Below the pieces are notes generated by a model. That model worked only from the letters and a program-made list of their open reading frames with translations. It did no database searches and was not told the origin of the DNA. Below are positions 7,334 to 14,123 of a stretch of DNA of 24,595 nt, piece after piece; position 1 is the first letter of the stretch; every line of letters begins with the position of its first letter. A program made the translations under genes and the position numbers. The DNA is taken from contig JAZLLU010000024.1 in assembly GCA_045598285.1 (NCBI GenBank), positions 1-24,595 on the forward strand, read 5' to 3'. The DNA is from RGIG5612 sp045598285. Lineage in GTDB: Bacteria; Bacillota; Clostridia; Lachnospirales; Lachnospiraceae.

Positions 7334-8521
7334 TTAGTCAGTGTAATTATCAAAATATCCTTGGATATAGATGAAAGGTGTTCCTTTATCACCTGAGCCA
7401 CTAGTTAAATCACTTAGTGAACCAAGAAGGTCAGTAAGTTGCCTTGGAGTGGTTCCTTGGGTGGCCATCTGACCTTTAAGATTAGCATCTTTTTCTTTAA
7501 TGGCTTTAACCATAGCGTCTTTTAATTCTTCACCTTTAAGGTCAGCAAATTGGTTATCAGCTAAGTATTTAAGTTTAAGCTCATTAGGCTGTCCAATAAG
7601 ACCTGATGTAAAACCAGGAGATACAACTGGGTCAGCAAGCTCCCAAATTTTACCAACTGGGTCCTTAAAAGCACCGTCGCCATAAACCATAACTTCGATA
7701 GTTTTACCAGTTTTTTCTTTGATGTCAGCTTGAACGCCTTCAACAAATTCTTGGCAATTAATAGGGAAGAGTTTGATTGATCCTTCAGTAGCTTTGTTTG
7801 AACCTAATATACCAAAATCAGGGTTACATCCCGAACCGTCAACAGGAGCATTTAGAAGGTCTGCCATAGTAAGGACATTCTTTCCACCTGCAGCCTTTAT
7901 AAGACGCTGGGTTCTTTTTCTTGTGTGGATATCTGCACATAAAATATTATCTGCATAATCTACAATTTTACGTGGGTTGTTAGAGAAGATTATTTCAGCT
8001 TCAGCGCCCTCTTCTTCAATAATACCTTTGTAATAGTTAACATAATCTACGTCGGTAAATGTGTGCTTGGACTTGCCGAACATTCCCTCAAACTCTGCCT
8101 GTGTCAAAAGAGTAGTAAAGGGGTCAATACCCTTTTCATCGAGCAGGTCAATATCGAGAAGGTGATTGCCGACCTCGTCGCTAGGATAACTAAGCATCAA
8201 AACGACCTTCTTGCAGCCCTTTGCGATTCCTCTTAAACAGATAGCAAATCTGTTACGTGAAAGGATAGGGAAGACTACGCCAACAGTGCCACCGCCAAGT
8301 TTGTTTTCAACATCTTTTGCAAGTTGCTCTTTAGTAGCATAGTTTTTTTCGGAACGAGCCAAGATTGATTCTGTAACCGCTAATACATCTTTTGTACCGA
8401 TTTCGAATTCGCCATTGTTTACGCAATCCATAACAGTATCAACAACGATTTTTCTAAGGTCATCGCCTTCTTTTACGATAGGACCACGTAAGCCTCTTGA
8501 AATTGTTCCAATTCTTCGCAT
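7334..8521 (-). CDS. CofE-like gamma-glutamyl ligase (coenzyme F420-0:L-glutamate ligase family)
   Basis: A 395-residue protein that matches the F420-0:L-glutamate ligase family in its early part: GTKDVLAVTESILARSEKN (42-60) corresponds to the 'DVLVVaxKIVSKaEG' block of CofE, and MVYGDGAFKDP further on is also family-like. Archaeal CofE is about 250 residues and adds glutamates to F420-0 using GTP. This longer form is the type found in Clostridia, most of which are not known to make F420, so the acceptor may be another cofactor; this is inference. No other F420 gene is in the window. The ATG start has an AAAGGAG site (8530-8536). It is monocistronic, converging on the PucR-type gene, with a palindrome in its leader. 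Confidence 0.72.
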   Translation of the reverse strand: MRRIGTISRGLRGPIVKEGDDLRKIVVDTVMDCVNNGEFEIGTKDVLAVTESILARSEKNYATKEQLAKDVENKLGGGTVGVVFPILSRNRFAICLRGIAKGCKKVVLMLSYPSDEVGNHLLDIDLLDEKGIDPFTTLLTQAEFEGMFGKSKHTFTDVDYVNYYKGIIEEEGAEAEIIFSNNPRKIVDYADNILCADIHTRKRTQRLIKAAGGKNVLTMADLLNAPVDGSGCNPDFGILGSNKATEGSIKLFPINCQEFVEGVQADIKEKTGKTIEVMVYGDGAFKDPVGKIWELADPVVSPGFTSGLIGQPNELKLKYLADNQFADLKGEELKDAMVKAIKEKDANLKGQMATQGTTPRQLTDLLGSLSDLTSGSGDKGTPFIYIQGYFDNYTD

Positions 8522-8547
8522 TTTTACATCTCCTTTAGATTAGTTGA

Positions 8548-8566
8548 TTTAGGTAAAATACCTAAA
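8548..8566. promoter_or_regulatory. 19-bp perfect palindrome in the leader of the CofE-like gene
   Basis: TTTAGGTA-AAA-TACCTAAA lies between the candidate -10 box and the ribosome binding site of the CofE-like gene. As DNA it is shaped like a DtxR/MntR-type operator; as RNA it would be an 8-bp hairpin 11 nt ahead of the ribosome binding site. Which of the two applies cannot be decided here. Confidence 0.5.
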
Positions 8567-8581
8567 AATTCTTATAAAAAA

Positions 8582-8609
8582 AGTATATCACAATGAGAGC
8601 AAATTACAA
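8582..8609 (-). promoter_or_regulatory. Candidate promoter of the CofE-like gene
   Basis: On the minus strand TTGTAA (plus 8604-8609), a 16-bp spacer and TATACT (8582-8587). The -10 is good and the -35 weak. It is divergent from the ylxM promoter. Confidence 0.45.
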
Positions 8610-8675
8610 CGAGCAAGGTTTAGATTTTTAGTAAAATATATTAATATTTTTGCATGAAATGTAAAGTAAAAATAC

Positions 8676-8704
8676 TTGACAGAGCTGTGCGCGTATTGTA
8701 AAAT
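8676..8704 (+). promoter_or_regulatory. Sigma-A promoter of the ylxM-ffh-rpsP operon
   Basis: TTGACA (8676-8681), exactly 17 bp, TAAAAT (8699-8704). The spacing is perfect and there is a single mismatch in the -10 box. An in-frame TTG that could be mistaken for a start of ylxM is the first three bases of this -35 box. Confidence 0.88.
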
Positions 8705-8747
8705 CTCCAAGTGCGTTTGTTTGTGCATTTTTTGTAAGGATTATCAT

Positions 8748-9062
8748 ATGGAAAGTTTTGTAAAACAAACATTATTATATGATTTTTATGGCGATCTTTT
8801 AACGGACCACCAAAAAGAAATATATGAAGCGTATACGCTTGATAATCTTTCTCTTGCAGAGATGGCTAGCGAATTTGGAATTAGCCGTCAGGGCGTACAT
8901 GACATAATAAAGAGAGTTAATATTTCTTTAGAGGAGTATGAAAGCAAACTTGGATTAGTAGAGAAGTTTTTGAAGATAAGAGAACAAGTTGGACAAATCC
9001 AAACGAGTAAAGATATAGAAAAAACTAAAAAAATTGCGACAAAAATTTTAGAAGAATTATAA
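8748..9062 (+). CDS. ylxM: YlxM-like helix-turn-helix protein, SRP-associated
   Basis: A 104-residue UPF0122 protein, the usual partner gene of ffh in Firmicutes, thought to modulate signal recognition particle assembly or expression. The N-terminal LLYDFYGDLLTDHQKEIYEAY and the HTH segment LSLAEMASEFGISRQGVHDI are diagnostic. The start is set at ATG 8748, which has a TAAGGA site at 8735-8740 and gives the family's normal N-terminus. The frame is open further upstream to a TTG at 8676, but that codon is part of the -35 box and the extra 24 residues (cysteine-rich) are not family-like. It is separated by a single base from ffh, so the two are translationally coupled. Confidence 0.93.
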   Translation: MESFVKQTLLYDFYGDLLTDHQKEIYEAYTLDNLSLAEMASEFGISRQGVHDIIKRVNISLEEYESKLGLVEKFLKIREQVGQIQTSKDIEKTKKIATKILEEL

Positions 9063-9063
9063 G

Positions 9064-10422
9064 ATGGCATTTGAAAATTTAAGCGATAAATTACAGAGTG
9101 TATTTAAGAAATTACGTGGCAAGGGCCTCTTAACTGAAGCTGATGTAGATTTAGCAATGAAGGAAGTTAAGATGGCGCTTTTAGAAGCTGATGTTAACTT
9201 TAAGATAGTTAAACAATTCACTTCGGCTGTTAAAGTAAGAGCTGTTGGCGAAGATGTTATGAAAAGTCTTACTCCTGGCCAGATGGTTATAAAAATAGTT
9301 AATGAAGAATTAACTAATCTTATGGGCAGCGAAGCAGCCGAGCTTAAAATATTACCTGGAATGGCGCAGACGGTTATCATGATGTGCGGCCTTCAAGGTT
9401 CTGGTAAAACTACAACTGCTGCTAAACTTGCAGGTAAGTTAAAAGAGCAAGGTAAAAGGCCTTTACTTGTTGCGTGTGATATTTATAGACCAGCCGCAAT
9501 AGAGCAGTTAAAGATTAATGGTGAAAAAGTAGGTGTTCCAGTTTTTGAAATGGGCACAGACAAAAAAGCTAGTGAAATCGCTAAAGCTGCGGCGGAACAT
9601 GCAAAGGAAAACGGAAATAATATCGTAATAATAGATACAGCCGGACGACTTCAAATTGACGAAGAACTTATGGCTGAACTAGAAGAAATAAAGAATAGCA
9701 TTGACGTTACTAATACTTTACTTGTTGTAGATGCTATGACAGGACAGGATGCAGTTAATATTGCTGAAGGATTTAACGAAAGAATCGGTGTAAGTGGTGT
9801 TATTCTTACTAAACTTGATGGTGATTCTAGAGGTGGTGCAGCTCTTTCTGTAAAAGCGGTAACAGGCGTTCCAATTCTCTTTGCAGGTATGGGAGAAAAA
9901 CTTTCTGACTTAGAAGTTTTCCATCCAGACAGAATGGCAAATAGAATTCTTGGAATGGGTGATGTGCTTTCTTTAATAGAAAAAGCTGAAGCTAATGTAG
10001 AAGTTGACGAGGACCAAGCCAAAGATATGATGGGCAGGTTAAGAAAAAATGAAATTAACTTCGAAGATTATCTTACATCTATGAAACAAATGAAGCAGAT
10101 GGGCGGATTAGCAGAAGTATTAAAGATGATGCCTGGCGCAGGTGGCGGAGCTCTAAATGTTGATGAAGAAAAATTAGCAAAAGCAGAAGCAATAATAAAT
10201 TCTATGACGATTAAGGAAAGAAGAAACCCTAAACTTATGAATGTTTCTAGAAAAAATAGAATTGCTAAAGGTGCAGGCGTGGATATCGCAGAAGTAAATC
10301 GTCTCGTAAAACAATTTGAAAATGCTAAAAAAGCAATGAAACAGATGGGTGGCATAAATGGTCTTATGGGAAATAAAGGACTTGGAAAAATGATGGGCCG
10401 TGGTATGAAAGGACTATTTTAA
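9064..10422 (+). CDS. ffh: Signal recognition particle GTPase Ffh (SRP54)
   Basis: The protein subunit of the signal recognition particle; it binds signal sequences of nascent membrane and secreted proteins and docks with FtsY. The 452-residue length is normal. The N domain covers about 1-95. The G domain has the P-loop GLQGSGKTTT (109-118), DTAGRLQ and TKLDGDSRGGAALS. The methionine-rich M domain occupies about 300-452, with many MKQMKQMGG and GMGRGMKG segments. It starts one base after the ylxM stop and is followed by rpsP. No ftsY and no SRP RNA gene were found in the window. Confidence 0.98.
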   Translation: MAFENLSDKLQSVFKKLRGKGLLTEADVDLAMKEVKMALLEADVNFKIVKQFTSAVKVRAVGEDVMKSLTPGQMVIKIVNEELTNLMGSEAAELKILPGMAQTVIMMCGLQGSGKTTTAAKLAGKLKEQGKRPLLVACDIYRPAAIEQLKINGEKVGVPVFEMGTDKKASEIAKAAAEHAKENGNNIVIIDTAGRLQIDEELMAELEEIKNSIDVTNTLLVVDAMTGQDAVNIAEGFNERIGVSGVILTKLDGDSRGGAALSVKAVTGVPILFAGMGEKLSDLEVFHPDRMANRILGMGDVLSLIEKAEANVEVDEDQAKDMMGRLRKNEINFEDYLTSMKQMKQMGGLAEVLKMMPGAGGGALNVDEEKLAKAEAIINSMTIKERRNPKLMNVSRKNRIAKGAGVDIAEVNRLVKQFENAKKAMKQMGGINGLMGNKGLGKMMGRGMKGLF

Positions 10423-10489
10423 TGTATGTAAAGCTTAGGCTTTCAGATAAAAGATTATAATCGTGCAGTGCACGGGAAAGAGGAAAAAT

Positions 10490-10735
10490 ATGTCAGTAAA
10501 AATCAGATTAAGAAGAATGGGAAAGAAAAAAGCTCCTATTTACAGAGTTATCGTAGCAGATTCACGTGCACCACGTGATGGCGCATTTATCGAAGAAGTT
10601 GGAACATATGATCCAAACGTTGAGCCAGCTGCAGTTAAGTTAGATAAAGAAGCAGTTGAAAAATGGCTTAAGAATGGTGCACAACCAACTGAAGTTGTTG
10701 CTAGATTATTAAAGAACGAGGGAATCACAAAGTAA
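10490..10735 (+). CDS. rpsP: 30S ribosomal protein S16 (bS16)
   Basis: An 81-residue small-subunit protein: MSVKIRLRRMGKKKAPIYRV followed by the ADSRAPRDGAFIEEVGTYDP block, both diagnostic. The ATG at 10490 is preferred because it has an AAAGAGGA site just upstream and yields the standard N-terminus. An in-frame GTG at 10463 would add nine foreign residues. The 67-nt gap after ffh holds two small hairpins (10430-10443 and 10462-10474), neither followed by a T run, so read-through from ffh is expected. Confidence 0.97.
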   Translation: MSVKIRLRRMGKKKAPIYRVIVADSRAPRDGAFIEEVGTYDPNVEPAAVKLDKEAVEKWLKNGAQPTEVVARLLKNEGITK

Positions 10736-10747
10736 GGATGGTGAAAG

Positions 10748-10981
10748 ATGAAAGAATTAGTTGAAGTAATCGCTAAGGCTCTCGTTGATTCACCTGAAGA
10801 GGTTTTTGTTACAGAAAAAACTGAGGAAGATGGTACTATCGTTCTTGAGTTACATGTTGCGAAAGATGACATGGGTAAAGTAATCGGCAAAAAGGGCCGC
10901 ATCGCAAAGTCTATTAGAACTGTTGTTAAGACAGCAGCTACCAAGAAAGATATGAAAGTTGTTGTTGATATAGTAGAGTAA
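10748..10981 (+). CDS. khpA: KH-domain RNA-binding protein KhpA (YlqC)
   Basis: A 77-residue single KH domain protein. The GxxG loop is in GKVIGKKGRIAKSIRTVV. In Firmicutes it pairs with KhpB/Jag to bind RNA and influence cell division and elongation. It lies between rpsP and rimM, its usual place. Its TAA stop overlaps the ATG of rimM by one base, which shows tight coupling. Confidence 0.95.
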   Translation: MKELVEVIAKALVDSPEEVFVTEKTEEDGTIVLELHVAKDDMGKVIGKKGRIAKSIRTVVKTAATKKDMKVVVDIVE

Positions 10982-11484
10982 TGGAACAATTTTTGCGAAT
11001 AGGCGTAATCACATCCAGCCATGGAGTTAAAGGAGAATGTAAGGTTTATCCAACTACGGATTCTTTGGAACGCTTTAGAGAAGTTAAGGACGTGATTATT
11101 AAAACAAAAAAAGGCGAAATAAAAACACAAATTACGGCGGCCAGGTCTTTTAAGAATCTGGCCATCGTTAAATTTGCTTGTTTTAATGCACCGGAAGAAA
11201 TTGCAGCTTTTCATAACTGCGATGTTTTTATTGACAGAAAAGATGCGCAACCACTTGAAGAAGGTGAATACTATATTGCCGACTTAATTGGATGTAAAGT
11301 TTATGACGAAGAAGGAAATAGTTTCGGTGAAGTTAAAGATGTTTTGCAAACCGGAGCTAATGATGTCTATGTTGTAAGCGACGGAGAAAGAGAAGTTTTG
11401 TTCCCGGTAATTAAGCAATGTATCTTAAATGTTGATATTGAAAAAGGTGAAATTAAAGTTCACGTTATGAAAGGGCTTATCTAA
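10981..11484 (+). CDS. rimM: Ribosome maturation factor RimM
   Basis: A 167-residue 30S assembly factor that binds uS19 and helps mature the 3' major domain of 16S rRNA. The N-terminal RimM barrel begins IGVITSSHGVKGECKVYPTT; the PRC-barrel half contains GEYYIADLIGCKV and GEVKDVLQTGANDVYVV and ends with LFPVIKQCILNVDIEKGEI. Both ends overlap their neighbours by one base (khpA and trmD). Length is typical. Confidence 0.97.
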   Translation: MEQFLRIGVITSSHGVKGECKVYPTTDSLERFREVKDVIIKTKKGEIKTQITAARSFKNLAIVKFACFNAPEEIAAFHNCDVFIDRKDAQPLEEGEYYIADLIGCKVYDEEGNSFGEVKDVLQTGANDVYVVSDGEREVLFPVIKQCILNVDIEKGEIKVHVMKGLI

Positions 11485-12239
11485 TGAATTTCCATATCAT
11501 GACACTTTTTCCAGAAATGGTAGAAAACGGCTTAAACACAAGCATACTTGGAAGAGCTGCAAAGGCAGGTCTTGTTGGTTTTAATTGTTATGATATTAGA
11601 AAATATACTAAAGAAAAGCACGGTCATGTAGACGATGCTCCTTATGGCGGTGGGGCAGGTATGATTATGGCATGCCAACCGATATATGATTGTTATCAAG
11701 ATATACTAAAGCAAACAAAAAAAGAAAAAATAAAAGTAATATATACTTCGCCAGCAGGAAAAAGTTTTAACCAAGACATGGCAAGAGAACTTAGCTGCGA
11801 AGATGATCTTGTAATTTTATGTGGGCACTATGAAGGCGTAGATGCACGCATTTTAGAAATCTTGGAAGCAAAGGAAGTGTCTATCGGAGATTATGTACTT
11901 ACTGGTGGCGAACTTCCTGCTATGGTTATGGTTGATGCAATAAGCCGTATGGTACCAGGCGTTCTTACTAATGAAGAAAGCGGACAAGATGAAAGTTTTT
12001 CAGATGTTAGCCCAAAAGATGAATTTACAAAAAAAGCGAGGGCAGCAGTTTATGGCGACCTAGCTTCTAAAGAAAATATAAAACTCTTAGAGTATCCTCA
12101 ATATACTCGCCCTGAAGAATTTATGGGATTAAAGGTTCCAAAGATTTTACTATCAGGAGATCATTCTAAAATAGAGCAATATAGAAGGGCAAAGTCTTTA
12201 GAAAAGACTAAAGAATTCCGCCCAGATCTGCTCAAATAA
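11484..12239 (+). CDS. trmD: tRNA (guanine-37-N1)-methyltransferase TrmD
   Basis: A 251-residue SPOUT methyltransferase that makes m1G37 in tRNAs and so prevents +1 frameshifting; it works as a dimer. The N-terminal MNFHIMTLFPEMV, the DDAPYGGGAGMIM block, LCGHYEGVDARI and the S-adenosylmethionine-binding knot SIGDYVLTGGELPAMVMVDA are all present. It overlaps rimM by one base. In many Firmicutes rplS follows; here the next element is the heat-shock promoter 38 nt downstream, so rplS must be elsewhere. No convincing terminator was found after the stop. Confidence 0.98.
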   Translation: MNFHIMTLFPEMVENGLNTSILGRAAKAGLVGFNCYDIRKYTKEKHGHVDDAPYGGGAGMIMACQPIYDCYQDILKQTKKEKIKVIYTSPAGKSFNQDMARELSCEDDLVILCGHYEGVDARILEILEAKEVSIGDYVLTGGELPAMVMVDAISRMVPGVLTNEESGQDESFSDVSPKDEFTKKARAAVYGDLASKENIKLLEYPQYTRPEEFMGLKVPKILLSGDHSKIEQYRRAKSLEKTKEFRPDLLK

Positions 12240-12276
12240 TTCACAAAATATACATAAAAAATAATTTTTTAAGGTG

Positions 12277-12305
12277 TTGACAGTATAGTGTTATAGTGAT
12301 AATAT
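12277..12305 (+). promoter_or_regulatory. Sigma-A promoter of the hrcA-dnaK operon
   Basis: TTGACA (12277-12282), 17-bp spacer, TAATAT (12300-12305): a perfect -35 and a near-perfect -10. It is followed at once by CIRCE, the standard vegetative promoter and HrcA operator pair. Confidence 0.95.
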
Positions 12306-12316
12306 AACAACAGATG

Positions 12317-12343
12317 TTAGCACTCTATTAGATTGAGTGCTAA
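12317..12343. promoter_or_regulatory. CIRCE element (HrcA operator)
   Basis: TTAGCACTC, a 9-bp spacer, GAGTGCTAA: an exact match to the consensus CIRCE inverted repeat, extended by a further G-C pair outside. It begins 12 bp after the -10 box, so HrcA bound here would block transcription of hrcA-grpE-dnaK-dnaJ. Confidence 0.98.
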
Positions 12344-12393
12344 CAATAAAAAAAGAGTAACTCATTAATGAAATAAATCGAGAGGTACCCCCG

Positions 12394-13461
12394 ATGGAAT
12401 TAGATGAGAGGAAAAAAATAATACTTAAAGCGATCATCAAGAATTACTTAGATTCTGGTGAGCCGGTTGGTTCTAGAACAATTTCTAAGTACACAGAATT
12501 AAATCTTAGTTCTGCAACAATTAGAAATGAGATGGCCGACTTAGAGGAGATGGGACTTATCTTCCAACCGCACACTTCGGCAGGACGTATTCCTACTGAC
12601 AAAGGATACAGATTATATGTTGATGATATGCTTTCAACAAAAAAAGATGAGCTACATGAAAAGGAAGAAACCTTAAATAACATGCAGCAAATAATGGATA
12701 AAAGAGTTGACCGCATTGAAGAAGTTCTAAAGGATATGGCTAAAATTCTTGCTAACAATACTAACTACACTTCGATGGTTACTATGCCTCAGGCAGGTAA
12801 AAATAAATTAAAATTTGTTCAGCTCACATCTATTGATGATAAGAAACTTTTAGTGACAGCCGTTCTAGAAGGAAACATCGTTAAGAACGAGATGATAAAA
12901 CTTGATAAGGAATTAAATCAAGAAACAGTTCTTAAACTAAATATTCTTTTCAATAATGAATTAAACGGCAAGACACTTTCACAAATAAATTTTGATATGG
13001 CCGCTAATATGGCTGATCAAGCTGGCGAGTACGGCGAGGTGGTAACACAGATCATAAATGCAATTGCGAGTGCAATCGGCGCGGCAGATGGAATTGAAAT
13101 ATATACTAGCGGAGCTACAAATATTTTCAAATACCCAGAACTTTCTGACAATAATAAAGCAAGCGAACTTATTTCTACATTTGAAGAAAAAGAAATGCTA
13201 ACACAGTTGCTTGCTGACACTCTTGAAGAAGCTGGCGAGAACTCAACTGGTATTCAAGTTTATATAGGAGAAGAAACGCCAGTAAGTTCGATGAAAGATT
13301 GTTCGGTAATTACAGCGTCGTATGAATTTGAAGATGGGGTATACGGAAAGATTGGTATTATAGGCCCTAAGAGAATGGATTATGAAAAAGTTCTAGATGC
13401 ACTTAAAGACGTTACTGGTAATCTAGATAAAAAATATGGCAAGAAAAAGAAAAAGAAGTAG
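12394..13461 (+). CDS. hrcA: Heat-inducible transcription repressor HrcA
   Basis: A 355-residue repressor that binds CIRCE and is kept active by GroEL, so heat stress relieves repression. The N-terminal winged helix includes SRTISKYTELNLSSATIRN, then EMADLEEMGLIFQPHTSAGR and IPTDKGYRLYVD, all strongly conserved; the GAF-like effector domain follows. The C-terminus is a run of lysines (KKYGKKKKKK). A GAGAGG site precedes the ATG. The operator sits in its own leader, so the gene is autoregulated. The ribosome binding site of grpE overlaps its stop codon. Confidence 0.98.
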   Translation: MELDERKKIILKAIIKNYLDSGEPVGSRTISKYTELNLSSATIRNEMADLEEMGLIFQPHTSAGRIPTDKGYRLYVDDMLSTKKDELHEKEETLNNMQQIMDKRVDRIEEVLKDMAKILANNTNYTSMVTMPQAGKNKLKFVQLTSIDDKKLLVTAVLEGNIVKNEMIKLDKELNQETVLKLNILFNNELNGKTLSQINFDMAANMADQAGEYGEVVTQIINAIASAIGAADGIEIYTSGATNIFKYPELSDNNKASELISTFEEKEMLTQLLADTLEEAGENSTGIQVYIGEETPVSSMKDCSVITASYEFEDGVYGKIGIIGPKRMDYEKVLDALKDVTGNLDKKYGKKKKKK

Positions 13462-13473
13462 AGGAGTTTTGAA

Positions 13474-14076
13474 GTGGCAGAAAAAGATTTAGAACAAGAA
13501 GTAAAAGAAACCGAAGAAGTTAAAACTGAAGAGGTAAAAGAAGAAACATCTAAGGGCGAAGCGGCAGAATCAAAACCTAAGAAAGAAAGAAATCTTAAGT
13601 GGACTGCCAAAGCTAAGGAAGAGAAAAAAGAAGCGAAATCCAAAGAACAAACAGCCCTCGAAGAAGCTAACGACAAATACGCAAGACTTTTTGCAGAGTT
13701 TGATAATTTTAGGAAACGAAGCGAAAAAGAAAAAACTGCTCGTTACGATATGGGCGCAAAGGACATGATAGAAAAAGTTCTTCCAGTGTTAGATAGTTTT
13801 GAATTGGCGCTTAAAAACGTTCCGGAACATGAAAAGGATTCTCCTTTCGTAGAAGGAATGGAAAAGATACAAAAACAATTTCTTAAAGCCTTAGAGGACG
13901 CAGGCGTCAGCGTAATCGAAGCTGTAGGAAAGGAATTTGATCCTGAATTCCACAATGCAGTGATGCATGTTGAAGATGAATCAGTTGGCGAAAATATCGT
14001 CGTTGAGGAACTTCAAAAAGGTTATCTTTATAAGGATCATGTTGTTAGATATAGCATGGTAAAGGTAGCAAATTAA
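13474..14076 (+). CDS. grpE: Nucleotide exchange factor GrpE
   Basis: A 200-residue co-chaperone that releases ADP from DnaK. It starts with GTG, supported by the AGAGGAG site at 13460-13467. The first 60 residues are a very charged, Glu/Lys-rich disordered tail; the long dimerising helix follows (YARLFAEFDNFRKRSEKEK), and the C-terminal beta domain ends with LQKGYLYKDHVVRYSMVKVAN, typical of the family. Position between hrcA and dnaK is standard. A short GGGC-AAA-GCCC hairpin (14092-14102) lies just before the dnaK ribosome binding site. Confidence 0.97.
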   Translation: MAEKDLEQEVKETEEVKTEEVKEETSKGEAAESKPKKERNLKWTAKAKEEKKEAKSKEQTALEEANDKYARLFAEFDNFRKRSEKEKTARYDMGAKDMIEKVLPVLDSFELALKNVPEHEKDSPFVEGMEKIQKQFLKALEDAGVSVIEAVGKEFDPEFHNAVMHVEDESVGENIVVEELQKGYLYKDHVVRYSMVKVAN

Positions 14077-14123
14077 TTAGTAAAAAATCCAGGGCAAAGC
14101 CCAGCAATTAGGAGGAAAATAAA

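Noticed and set aside
10430..10474. Two small hairpins and a TATAAT between ffh and rpsP
   Set aside because: Neither hairpin has a T run and no -35 box fits the TATAAT, so a terminator or separate rpsP promoter is not supported.
10540..11250. Long minus-strand open frame opposite rpsP, khpA and rimM
   Set aside because: It is the reverse shadow of three certain genes and its composition (Ser/Phe/Thr-rich) is that of an antisense frame.
12193..12213. AGTCT/AGACT inverted repeat near the end of trmD as a terminator
   Set aside because: It lies inside coding sequence, the stem is short and no T run follows.
14092..14102. GGGC-AAA-GCCC hairpin between grpE and dnaK as a terminator
   Set aside because: Only four pairs with no T run and immediately before a strong ribosome binding site; at most it affects mRNA stability or processing.
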